A DNA stretch of 64,000 bases. It comes from Glyphotaelius pellucidus (taxonomy: Eukaryota > Arthropoda > Insecta > Trichoptera > Limnephilidae). The notes under the pieces were generated by a model, which saw nothing but the letters and a program-made list of their open reading frames with translations, made no database searches and was not told the DNA's origin. A program made the position numbers and the translations under genes. Below, piece by piece: positions 46,080 through 55,922 of this stretch; position 1 is the stretch's first letter, and each line of letters begins with the position of its first letter. The stretch covers positions 35,006,524 through 35,070,523 of the forward strand of contig OW386539.1 of assembly GCA_936435175.1 (NCBI GenBank). Direction: 5' to 3'.

Positions 46080-46405
46080 TTAATTCGTAGTTAAATTTGA
46101 TGCAATACAATAAGTTTCTAATACGGGTTTGGTTGATTTTACACATTGAAATATTTCTATAATAAATATATCTATATAATGCAGTGTGAGGTTCAAATTT
46201 GTACTTGATATAATTACATACTTGTTTTTATCAAAGATACCACAATTATTTTTCTTAATGTAATAGCAGATGGTATAATATATTGATACAAAATGGTTTT
46301 CCATGCATTTAGCATTAAATAAAATTAAAAATAAAGTTAAATAACTTTGTAGTTTTTTTTTGGTGTAACTCTATTTTATTTTGAAGGCATGCTTAAATAC
46401 AATTA
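46080..46405 (-). other. 5' region of the LINE
   Basis: AT-rich sequence between the endonuclease start and the candidate target duplication. A 74-codon frame (46080-46304) directly before the endonuclease has no ORF1 features such as CCHC knuckles or a coiled coil. Probably 5' UTR. Confidence 0.5.
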
Positions 46406-46535
46406 AATTAAAATGATTAAATCAAAATAATTTACAATATAAACAATCTATCCCCCCCCCTCAGCGGGCCGCAATAAAATTGTCAAACGTTGACCGGTCC
46501 GTGGCGATAAAAGGTTGAGGACCACTGTCCTACAG

Positions 46536-46954
46536 CACCTGAGCACATAAGAAAATATTACGCAGCTCTATTATAAGTAATGCGTATTACGTTGACCAGT
46601 CTAACGTGTATCCTAGGAATTTTATCCGTCTTTCAATCCAGCCCAATTAAGAAGTTTTTATCCGCGATACAGTAATTATTATTATCTCGGTGTTCTCCGG
46701 CAACCTTGAATTTGAATTCCGAACATAATGGCGTTTATATCTTTTGGAACACGTTTTGATACCGTTAGGGTTCACAGATATTCGAGGCTTGCGCCAGATT
46801 ATTTGGTCCCCGCGCAGCTTCTCCAACTTCTGCGCTCGGGGCCGCGGGCCGAGACCACCACGTGAATGCAACAGTTCAACACAAAACTTCATCAGAATTT
46901 ATGTTAAATAGCAATTTATCTTATAAGAAGGTAATTTTATCTTATACTTTAGGC
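46536..46954. other. Spacer without recognised gene
   Basis: A slightly CG-richer patch at 46780-46870 was seen but not identified. Confidence 0.4.
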
Positions 46955-47660
46955 ACGTTTTGGAGTGGTATATTCTCATAGCCCGGGTGAAAGACTACGC
47001 ATTTAAAAACGAAAAGTTGCTTGAAGTGGCTATAGCCTTATTTATTTAACTTTACTTTACATTGTTTAGTTACTAGATCTGAATGGCCAGGAACTTACCA
47101 ACCTTCCTCCTCCCGATATTTTTTTTTCAATTTTTGATGCTGGTATAGGTACCGCCGCAATTGAACCATTTATTTGATAACTGCCATAGGTCCCCCCAAG
47201 TGGTTCGTTATGTTTGGTAACTTAGCAGGAGTGCCCGGGTTCATGGGATGAGGTTTGTCTAGGTATATGTATGTTTGTCTAGGTCGTGGATGAGTTTGTC
47301 CACCTACTGCACGGTGGGCCGGATAGGGAGAGACTAGGTGAAGGAGACCTTTTGACCTCTTCAGGGGGTCAAAAGATCAAAGACTCTTCGCCTTGCATCG
47401 CAGTGGGAGAGATGGTTTCGTCCGTCATTCCTGGACAAATTGATCCCCAAATTTCTACCCACCCCTCATATCTTTTTCTCTCCCAGAACTTCATCTTTCT
47501 CCTTTTCATAAAAAGACCTTAACCTGACCTGAGAATCCCAAGGGATTTTTTCCTCATGACCATGACATGATGTGTTAAGCTAATGTTAAAAAATCTCCTT
47601 CCCTTCCCTTCTCTGCCTCACAACGTATCCCAATTGCGGACGCCACAGTCCAACCGATTT
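46955..47660 (+). mobile_element. SINE family F, copy F3, split by A13
   Basis: F landmarks before the insertion: ggcacgttttggagtggtat, attctcatagc, gttgcttgaagtggcta and tagatctgaatggccagg. After the insertion: tctccttcccttccctt, gcctcacaacgtatcccaat and cgccacagtc. The order and spacing match F2 once A13 is removed. The tRNA head and tail are absent. Confidence 0.75.
47128..47592 (+). mobile_element. Family A retroposon, copy A13, inserted in F3
   Basis: Near full length: a gtaccgccgc box, ccccaagtggttcgttatg, gacctcttcaggg, gccttgcatcgcagtggg, cccacccctcatatc, then aagctaatgttaaaaaa. It contains a 20-bp local duplication (tttgtctaggt occurs twice near 47256-47283). The hairpin is badly eroded, so the copy is old. 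Confidence 0.83.
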
Positions 47661-48031
47661 TTTTTACAAGGTGTTTCCCAGGGTGGGCAGAAGGGATTTG
47701 AATATGAATTATTATATATATGAATATGAGACAGAAAAGATCAGGCTTATCTTGGTCGTAGGGCAAACAAATATGCTTTCAATTTTTATTTTTCGGAAAG
47801 TCAGTACCCCAACAATATTTGGATGGAAATGCTGGTAAACTTTGTATAATGCCATTCCAATGCAAAACTCCGATAACTAAGCACATCTTATATCAGTTGT
47901 AGATTTCAAAGATCTCTTAAGAATGTATCTAATTAAAAATTGACTTGATATAAATTATGTTTCTCATTTCTGTTTGTCGGAATCATCAATAATGTAATTC
48001 AGCACGATATGAGTAGGAATACCTACACAAA
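47661..48031. other. AT-rich spacer
   Basis: Nothing recognised. Confidence 0.4.
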
Positions 48032-48077
48032 ATTCCACAATAATTCATCATACATGTATGATGAATTATTGTGGAAT
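48032..48077. repeat. Perfect 46-bp palindrome with no spacer
   Basis: The two 23-bp halves (attccacaataattcatca... and its exact complement) meet at the centre tacatgta with no loop. Such perfect spacerless palindromes are unstable and rare by chance. Confidence 0.92.
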
Positions 48078-48469
48078 ATGCAGCTGCATAATGCATACGT
48101 TTATATGCACATATCTGTGCGGCTCAACAAAATATCTGCTTATGAATGGCATGTTACCACGCCATCATCTTATAGAGGCACAGATGAGAGAATGCAATCA
48201 ATAGTTTATCAAGTTAAATGGCAGGAAATTATATTTTTGTTGTTACTTTTAAGATTTTTTGTGTCGAGTCTTGCCACGTTTCTTCCTCCTCCCAAAGCCA
48301 AAATTTCGGACAGCCTTGCTGTTTCTATCTCCAAGGCATTTTGCAAGGCTGACCGAATTGCTGGTTAACAAGGTCGCGGCAGTGTATCCTAAACATTTTT
48401 TGTTGTGACATTAAAAATAACTTTAAAACTGGTTGATTTAAACGCCCCAATACGAGAGACAAACTCCTA
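48078..48469. other. Spacer; open frame without known motif
   Basis: The frame 48009-48368 (119 codons) starts before and runs through the palindrome, so its N-terminal part cannot be taken as coding evidence. No motif recognised. Confidence 0.35.
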
Positions 48470-48582
48470 AAGGCTTAGGTAGGTACTACGTACTACAAAA
48501 GAAGTTAGTAGTGGTCAGGTAGGTACAGGTCAGGTAGGTCAAGGCTTAGGTAGGTACTACGTACTACAAAAGAAGTTAGTAA
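48470..48582. repeat. Direct duplication, period 71 bp
   Basis: aaggcttaggtaggtactac starts at 48470 and 48541, each followed by gtactacaaaagaagttag. The linker has further aggtaggt/caggtaggtac repeats. Minisatellite-like. Confidence 0.88.
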
Positions 48583-48618
48583 TCAGCCATGATTCATGAA
48601 CTTAATCTATTTAAGCAA

Positions 48619-48787
48619 TACTTTGATATATTTTTTTAAACTTTATGAGTAAAACCTCAAAATGTAATATTTAACTAAACGAAGACAATATTAGCGAAGC
48701 GTCCCAGAGGTGCAAATATCTTTTTTCTGGTTTTTCTGTTTCCAGATTTTCGATTGAGTTTCGCTAATATATTGTCTTCGTTTAAAA
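48619..48787 (+). mobile_element. Fold-back SINE, copy C2 (internally deleted)
   Basis: Flanked by perfect 12-bp direct repeats, ctatttaagcaa, at 48607-48618 and 48788-48799. The leader actttatgagtaaaacctca matches the C1 leader. Then comes the inverted tip cgaagacaatattagcgaa, a jump to gtcccagaggtgc (end of the tRNA-like unit), and the tail with ctgtttccagattttcgatt and tttcgctaatatattgtctt. The leader-side tip pairs with the tail end, as in C1. The tRNA 5' half and most of the first arm are deleted. It has only a short A-tail. Confidence 0.8.
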
Positions 48788-48797
48788 CTATTTAAGC

Positions 48798-48875
48798 AAG
48801 TTTTTTTTCATAACTTATAATGACTTTTCAAAGAAGTGATGAAGTTGCACATTGTTGAGTTACCCGGTCATCCAG
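48798..48875. mobile_element. MITE family D, fragment D3
   Basis: ttttcataacttataatgac, then ttttcaaagaagtg and ttgagttacccggtca match the right half of D1, whose left tip is gaccgggcaactcgg. C2 appears to sit inside this D copy, since similar cttaatctattt text precedes C2. Confidence 0.55.
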
Positions 48876-50871
48876 AAATGTATATCTATTTTAAATTATT
48901 TTTTTTTGCGTTACTATTTAAATTGGTGCTTCATTTAAAACATCTTTACGTGTAAAAATGCATTTCATTATGTGAAATTAATTTTAAATACAATAAATAA
49001 AAGAAATGCTGATTTTCTAGTGAGAGTTTTGAATGACTGAAATAATTCATTTCACCAAATAATAAATTAATTATAATTATTTGTAATGTAAAAATTCTTT
49101 TTCATTGAAGTATTAGCACGAATTAGGAGCACCGAGTGAATTAATGAACATTATGAAATAAATATTAATGACTGTTATCATCATACGACATTTCTCTTTT
49201 AACACAGAGCAGACATTTCATTACTAATTATGACAGCTATCAGATCAAATTAACACCGATTCAAAAGGAAAAGTATTCAAAAATGCATTTTTTCATGAGA
49301 TGTTATAAATTTAATTGACGTTGACGAGGATTGTCGTGCGAATGAATGATTCCACGAATTTAAAGAATAATTAAAAATAATTACGTTCCCGTCTCATTAC
49401 CGCATCCGCCATTTTGACTATTTACACATTTTTTTACCTATTCAACTTTAAATTACATGATTATATAAAAAGTTTAATATATCTGATTTTAAAATAAATA
49501 GGCATCATGATTGACCATAACCGCAGATGGACACACCACTCCCTAAAAGGAAACACATTTTCTTAAATATAATATAACACCTTTACTAAAACTGAAAACA
49601 ATACATTTTGCACTTTGGCAATCCATAGTATAATGCGGTGTCATCGCTTGGGGTACGTAAAATATATGGGTATAAAAATATAGAATGACTGACTCTGACC
49701 ATATATTCAACATGTTTGACGTTATACATATGTGTCAATTATACAGTTATTATATAGTATATATATTAGACAGCAAGGGAAACAAAAATAAAAACACTTC
49801 ACAAAAAAAAAGAAAAAAAAAAAAAAAAAAAAAAAGATATTGCAAAAAAATATGTTGAAAAAGTAGTTGCGTGTTATTCTTTACATATGTTTTATTCTTT
49901 CATGTTATGATATTTCGGTAATATTATCTTTTTTGTTCTTTAATCCATTTTGTAATTTTGGGTCTAAATTTATTTTTGTTTTCCTCAATTTTATTTTCAA
50001 GTGTGACTGTTGAATGCTTTTATGATTCTTGATTATTAAGTGTAGTATGTGGTATAATATAAATTGTTACATTAATTAAGACATGGAAAAAGCGCCGCAG
50101 GGGAAAATATTCGTGGGTCGAAACGCAAACCGATAAAATGCTTTCGATTTTTATTTAAATAACCATATTTAGAAGAAAGAACTTTAGTATTTTCTTAAAC
50201 CGACACGTTTTAGTGTATATTGTTTTCCGGTCCTCAATGTGTATCACTTTCACAGCACCTCCAAAGATGGTGTTATTTGTTTTCAATTTTTTGAAATTGA
50301 ATTTGAATTTGTTGTTGAATTTGTTCAAAAACCCCAAAAGTTGTTATTTACCTTGGTACTACTATTTGTTCAATTTGGGAACAATTTCTTTTGCAACAAG
50401 GCGAATGGTGAAATTGTTGTTATTTTCAATTCTCAATACGCATTATTTTGAAACGAGACTTGGTTCTCGTGATGAGTGGAGTTTATTGGTTGTCAAAGTC
50501 ACGTCTCCGTGCCAATTATCAAAAGGTTGAATGTATTGTCGTTTCTGCAGCAGCTCCGTCGAAGAGTCTTTAACCTTGATTTTAGCATAACACTAGTTCA
50601 TGAGAAAACGGATTTGCGACGTTTTGTCCCGGATATAGTTGGATATTAAATAATTTTTTTGCAAGTTGTGGGATCCAAAAAAGGAGATGATGATATGCCC
50701 TACGATATCAGGCAAGTGTAAGAGGGACAAAGTGTACGATAATTGTCTAGAACCAAAAGGTACAAAACTAAAAAATTAAATCTAAGTTACAAATGTGCAT
50801 GGACGGAATTTTTAGTGGAGTAACATAAAACAAAATTGTGCTTCATACACAATTTCAACAAGGTGCACGTA
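48876..50871. other. AT-rich spacer with poly(A) run at 49803-49835
   Basis: No gene recognised in about 2 kb. The A-run (one G) has no recognised element before it; it could be the tail of an old retroposon. Overlapping frames at 50213-50530 have no known motif. Confidence 0.4.
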
Positions 50872-51438
50872 AAGGGTCTTCCAATAGGGACTTCCGAACT
50901 TTGACAGCTGATGGCGGCCATATTGTTGAAGCGGCATATGTCAAATTGGCTATAATTTATTTAGTCTGTTTTGCCGAATCATCATGGATGGATATAGCGT
51001 TCAACAACACGTGCAAATTGTTTAAAATTGTTAAAATGTAATTAATTGTTTAAAATTGTTTAATGATAAAATCTCACGTGGAGGTGATGTGAACTGGCCA
51101 CCAAGATCATGCGATTTGACCCCGTTATACTTTTTCTTGTGGGGTTTTCTTAAGTCGCCGGTCTATGCGGATAAGCCACAAACCACAGCGGCCCTCAAAG
51201 CCAACATAACCCATGCCATCGGTCAAATTTAGCCTGATTTATGCGTCAGAGTCATGGAAAATTGGACATTTCGGATGCACGCCACCCAGAGAAGCCGCGG
51301 CAGAAATTTGAAGGATGTTATTTTCCATGCATAAAGGCATCGGCCTTTCAAACGAATAAAATTTTTGATGATATCTCACACACACACTTTGTTTTATTTA
51401 AATTTAAAAATAGGAAGCGCTTAACGAAAAACCCTTTA
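50872..51438 (+). mobile_element. Internally deleted mariner-like DNA transposon
   Basis: The left tip aaagggtcttccaataggga and the complement of the right tip (aaagggtttttcg...) give a short inverted repeat. Near the left tip lies cagctgatggcggccatatt, a phrase common at ends of insect elements of this kind. The right half encodes the C-terminal part of a transposase (51077-51334). The left coding part is gone, so the element cannot move by itself. Confidence 0.7.
51077..51334 (+). pseudogene. Mariner-like (DDE) transposase relic, C-terminal part
   Basis: Translated from 51077, the frame gives N-W-P-P-R-S-C-D-L-T-P-L-Y-F-F-L-W-G followed by L-K-S-P-V-Y, then an in-frame stop, then V-M-E-N-W and N-L-K-D-V-I-F-H. 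This is the end of the DDE transposase family widespread in insects, where the motif is normally W-P-P-R-S-P-D-L-T-P-L-D. Here the final Asp is Tyr and the Pro before Asp is Cys. With the stop codon and missing N-terminus, it is dead. Confidence 0.85.
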
Positions 51439-52394
51439 AAAGTAGATTTTCATACTGTTCTTTTGAAAATTTTATCGCTTGGACGCTCATTATGCCTAAA
51501 AACCAAGTTTTGGATCGGTAGAAAGTTAAATTACAGTAAAAAATCAGCTGGAAGACAATCCAAATTTAATCCAAGGTGATGGATGAATGATAATAACCTT
51601 GGAAAAAATTTGGGTTGTCTTCCAGTTGATATTTCAATTTGTGACAGGCTTGAAGGCGAAGGCTGTCTTTGATCCTCAGAGAGGAGATTTTCGCATTTTC
51701 GTCGAAAGAAGAAATCTTGATTTACTTAAAATTAAACTTTGGACGAACGCGTGGACCCACAGCGACGCGGCTTCGCACACTGACCGAGAAAGAGTTTCCG
51801 TACAACAGCGGACCACACAAAACCCATTCCCCTTCCACTTCTCCCCTCTACCGCCCGATTCTCATTACTTGTGGGTCCCCCCACGTATATAGGTTCACTC
51901 TGAGGAAGGTTGAGGTCGAATCGAAACCGGTTGGTTTAAAAAAATATAATACAGTGGAATTAAACAAAGTTTTTTATTGTCATCATTATAATTATGTATA
52001 CCCACAAAGTGTTTGCTACTTGTGAAAATTTTGATTAATATCTGTAAAAATGTTTTTTCAGTATTTTTAAAAAGCACCTTAGTTACATTCCCCCGAACCA
52101 ATTGGTCAATACGCTGATGTGAAATCGAACGCAAACAATTAGCCCGAGGCGAGGTGAAGAGGATACACCGTCACCTGTGCGGTGGTGGGTGGGGGAGGGG
52201 GGAGGGGGAGGGTCACACAGTCCCAGGCCTCTTCACTCGGCCTGTCGCAGAACACTATTTGCATAAGTTAGTCGCTAGTCGCTAAGGTCAACACATTCCA
52301 ATAAACACCGCACTAAGCGGAGATAAGCCGAATTTGTGAAAATCGGAGGATTTGGAAGCACTTTATTGTTTGGTCACAAAAATTACAAGGTGGG
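51439..52394. other. Spacer; GC-richer patch at 51750-51930
   Basis: The patch 51750-51930 includes a C/T-rich block and ctctgaggaaggttgaggtc, then gaatcgaaaccggtt. This CTGAxGA...CGAAACC-type layout occurs also at 30532 and is often seen in retroelement 3' regions, but no coding part is found. A G-rich block lies at 52180-52210. No gene supported. Confidence 0.35.
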
Positions 52395-52730
52395 CTGAAG
52401 TAGGAGGGAATGGTAGAGGGAGGGTAAAGAGATGGGTAAGAGGAAGATAAGGACATACATGGCTATTCAGATCTGGTCACCAAACATGGCTAAAACCATT
52501 TAAAGCAACGTTTTAATTGTGAATGGTGGTCTTTCACCAGGCGATACTGAGAGTTTCTACCACTCTGGAAAGTGCCGCAAATATTACTTATATTATTTTT
52601 AAATGAAAATGAAATTTGTGAAAACACAAATCAATCAAATAAAAATTTATTTGCACATGTCGGGATTTGAACCCGCGATCTCCGGGACACTAATTAAGAG
52701 CCTTGCCCCTCGATCACAGAGGCGTTGAAC
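52395..52730 (-). mobile_element. SINE family F, copy F4, with tRNA-like head
   Basis: Reverse-oriented. The body has the complements of gaccagatctgaatagcca, gaaagaccaccattcacaat and actctcagtatcgcc. The head at 52651-52730 has a box B-like GGGTTCAAATCCC and a weaker box A. The 3' tail block (cctgctccagac type) is missing or replaced by unrelated text at 52340-52394. Confidence 0.8.
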
Positions 52731-52740
52731 GTGTCTTTTT

Positions 52741-52835
52741 ATTTTTTTTCTTTATTCATTGCTTTTTTTTCTTTATTCATTGCTTTGCGGATTTTTCGAC
52801 CACATGCTAGGCACACGCCCGTATTATGGTGGTCG
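52741..52835. repeat. Dispersed repeat H, copy H2
   Basis: Matches H1 at 15550-15645. Contains a local duplication of ctttattcattgcttt and ends with cccgtattatggtggtcg, which pairs with cgaccac near 52798. Confidence 0.55.
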
Positions 52836-52969
52836 ATCAAGAGTCGATTATTGGGCTTAGATTTTAAGTGTCATTTTCAAAATTGGAACTGATTGTAATC
52901 GCAATTATTCTAGTCATTATTTAAAATTGATAAGTTATGAAATAACATATTAATTAAATAAAATATACT

Positions 52970-53050
52970 TGTGCTCGCCGGGATTTGAACCCTTGACCCC
53001 CGGATTGCTAGTTATAAACGTACCCCTTGACCATGGAAGCCGTCGAATAC
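52970..53050 (-). mobile_element. tRNA-like SINE head (family F-like), copy F5
   Basis: The minus strand has a box B-like GGTTCAAATCC (gggatttgaaccc on plus) and a box A-like region (about 53025-53040), 250 bp from the F4 head and in the same orientation. The body that should follow at the left is only a few dozen AT-rich bases. Confidence 0.6.
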
Positions 53051-53430
53051 CTAAATCTAAATACCTAAATCTAAAAATGTACTCTTAAGCTAGGTTAAGA
53101 TCTGAGACTTATTATACAGTTTTAAATAAAGCAAGAAGCTGCCTCAGAAGAAGAATGAAATCTCGAGGTTCTGGCGTCATGAAATCTGCATACATAATGA
53201 TGAAACTTTAAAAAACCTCATATAACAAATTTCTAAAAATACGCCATATGGTTTGTGAAATTGAAAATGTAATGTAAGGAAAAGATTTTCTAAGATAGAA
53301 ACTTGTTAGTTGGTGATTGATTATAGTTTTATTAAATAAGTAGGCGTGAACTTTCTTAGTTTTAGCGTTGAGAGATATTCACGAAATAATGGCGCTGTTT
53401 AAAATAACAAATCTGAATCAAGTCAATAAC
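53051..53430. other. AT-rich spacer
   Basis: Nothing recognised. Confidence 0.4.
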
Positions 53431-53583
53431 TGACCGGTCAGTGACTGAGTTGGCAAGGCTAAGTATAAGTTCAATTTCTCCACCAGCTAAGTCCTCCATC
53501 AAAACATTTCTGCTTAGTGTGATGGTAGCTGATAGTAGGAAATTTTCAAAGGGTATTCGTAGCCCAGATTTAGAAAAAATCAA
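53431..53583 (+). mobile_element. SINE family G, copy G2 (diverged)
   Basis: tgaccggtcagtgactgagt corresponds to the head of G3, then ccagctaagtcctccatcaa, tgtgatggtagctgatagta and gggtattcgtagccca. The tRNA box B part is mutated. No poly(A) remains. Confidence 0.75.
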
Positions 53584-54309
53584 AACACCAACATCAATAA
53601 ATCAATTTGGTCGATTTACAACTGATTACACAATAAATTTCCAAACAAATACCAGTACAAATACCCACCATTCTAAATTACCTTCATTGCTGTTATTTTT
53701 TATAAGGCGGTCAAGCCACAAGCCAGTCCAGTTCGCAGTTCGTCATACTAATTAATTTCTTTCCCGATTAGAAATTATCCACGGCCGGCTATATATTATT
53801 CGACATGCGTATAACAGGCGACATGCAACTCTACGTGTGCCTAGACTGCCCATTAGTTAAGTAAATGCACAAGTTAAAGCAACAAATTTATCGCCAACAG
53901 TTATAGTTGTCTCTTCCAAGCCACGAAGTAGTCGCGTTGAGTTAAACTTTAAGAACGTTGGCCTGAAAAACTATTCAGTACATTTCCGCTCTGACGAAAC
54001 ATAAATAAAGCCGCATGACCCGCTGAGCGTCTCCTCAGATTCTTTGGACCAAAAATAATACTTGACGAAAATAGCATTATTTCAACGCCCACATTACCAA
54101 CTACTTGAACTGCAGTCGGTTGGCAATAAATTAAGGTTAGGTAGGTACTACTAAGTTCAGAACTGTTATCATTCGGTTTGTGTTACCATTTTTGTACACG
54201 TTCGAGTACCTTTTGATTTATGAATTTTGTTTTTTGATTAATTTAGCAAGTTTCTTCACAAGTAATCTTTGTAAAATTCATCAAACTTAACAGGTAATAC
54301 CCATTAGAC
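53584..54309. other. AT-rich spacer
   Basis: Nothing recognised. Its last 8 bases are the left target duplication of the hAT element. Confidence 0.4.
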
Positions 54310-54883
54310 CAGTGATTCCCAAAGAGGTCCAGGTGGACCCCTAGGGGTCCACGGGAGACCCGACGAGGGTTCACGTAGGGGCGATAAAGAAATGGGGGTC
54401 CACGGACTGGTTTCGTGGACCCCCACTTGCCCAATATCCATATCCCATTCCACCCCCCGTCTCATATCCCATTACGCCCCCTCCATAACAGAGCGACTGG
54501 CGTACAGCGCACGTTGTTGTACCGGTTACGCACGAGATCTTAAACTACCAGCTAGGCAAGGGGAGGGGGGGGGCGGCGTAACGGGATATGGGTGTACTGT
54601 ACTAGGATGGGAACATACCCATACTCCCCCCCACGTTCCATATCCCATTACACCCCCTCTGTCGAGGCAAATATAATCTCGAATAATGGTCCATTTTACC
54701 CCCGTTTGAAAAAGTCGTAAATCTGATACTGCTCCATTGTGACAGACCACACCTCGCCATTCAATATTCATTACAACGTGTCGAGTTTTGGGAATATGGC
54801 AGAAATTTACCAGCAGGGGATCCACCGTGACGAGTAAAATTTTGAAAGTTGTCTACGAGAAAAAAAAGGTTTAGGAACCTCTG
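54310..54883. mobile_element. hAT-like non-autonomous element (574 bp)
   Basis: The left tip cagtgattcccaaag and the complement of the right tip, cagaggttcctaaacc, are hAT-type. The flanks cattagac (54302-54309) and tattagac (54884-54891) are an 8-bp target duplication with one difference. Inside lie an 18-bp perfect palindrome (tggacccctaggggtcca), a hairpin gggggtccacg/cgtggaccccc (54394-54424), and repeated atatcccatt-type phrases in both orientations. No transposase. Confidence 0.85.
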
Positions 54884-55826
54884 TATTAGACGAATCTATG
54901 TCAATACTTGTGAGAATACATGAAGTACAAGACTGGAAGACGTAGTTGGGGAGGCTCAAGGAAGAAATACAATATCAAGTGAATCAAATTCTTGAGTAGC
55001 TCATGTGAATCATGTCTCATGAACGAAATCTGCCCAAAGAAAGAGTTATAATTCTTTCCCTAACGGAGATGATAAGTCCGTTTTTTAGTTAGGTATATTT
55101 TTCGAATCGTTCAGCAATCTCTCGATTTAAATTAACACCCAGTTGCGGATATCACAGCGCCGCAGATGTCTGTTAAGTTTTCTTTTATGAGATGGAGTGA
55201 AGACATGGAACTTTACGTCTTCTTGTTTTCTGTGGATGAGCTCATTATTCTATTCCTCAGCATACTTACCTTGTGAAATTGGCAAATAAGACACTATGAA
55301 TGCAAACACTTCTTGTACAATTACCTTCTCATTGAGATCGTCTTTTGATGCAATATATTCTTAAGAAAATCATCAAATTAATAAACAAACCTAATTAATC
55401 ACCAAGAGTTTAATTAATGAGTTGTTTTAGAAATCTAACGGATCTTCAAATTTTAAAGCACTGATAACTGCAACGATTTGGCAGTGTGGCCATTTTTTAA
55501 AATACAGATACTTTGTAACGTTTAAGAAGAGTAGATTAAATTTAAACTTAATATTATTATAATGATGAATCTGACGCATTATGTAGATATATAATCATCA
55601 ATTGGACGTATCTGCAAAACAACCAACGGGATTTAGACACTTCAACTGTACTTTAAAGATTGAAAACATATACATTTAAACTGGCTCTTGAAGCAAAAAT
55701 CGAAAATACTTATTTTCACTGTTTTTATTTTTAACCTAAGCATAATTCGTTTACGCAAATAGATAATTAATTCAACTTAATTATTTTATTGGTAACAAAA
55801 CAACTCAGAATGAATTCAAATAGAAT
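54884..55826. other. AT-rich spacer
   Basis: Nothing recognised. Confidence 0.4.
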
Positions 55827-55922
55827 TCTCAGGTAGAAAGGTAGAGAGAGATACACTCTTCACTTCTGCGAAGGCAGTTTTATGTTTTGATTCGAGTTCA
55901 TTTGAGAGCGTGAATTATTTTT

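Larger units (their letters stand above)
42908..46405 (-). mobile_element. Non-LTR retrotransposon (LINE), about 3.5 kb, nearly intact
   Basis: Minus-strand element with its poly(A) tail as T-run 42908-42953 and identical 10-bp flanks. Behind the coding part the 3' UTR holds a stem-loop, cctgct..gccaatagcattggc....agcagg on the plus strand at 42993-43026. It encodes an AP endonuclease and a reverse transcriptase. No ORF1 is visible in the 326 bp before the endonuclease, so the element may be 5'-truncated or of a type lacking ORF1. It is of Jockey/CR1-like organisation without RNase H. The single frameshift and otherwise open frames point to a rather young copy. Confidence 0.88.
42247..46527. 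mobile_element. hAT-like element carrying nested insertions
   Basis: The left end cagtggtccccaacc (42247) and right end ggttgaggaccactg (to 46527) are near-perfect inverted tips of the hAT/Charlie type. The interior has the usual gggccgcg and gcgggccgc blocks. The 8-bp flanks tctaacag (42239-42246) and tcctacag (46528-46535) match at 6 positions. The interior is occupied by A12 (42642-42889) and a LINE (42908-46405). Removing them leaves about 535 bp of hAT sequence, a non-autonomous element. Confidence 0.82.

Noticed and set aside
48009..48368. 119-codon frame
   Set aside because: Its start lies in and around the perfect palindrome, with no motif or codon signal to support it.
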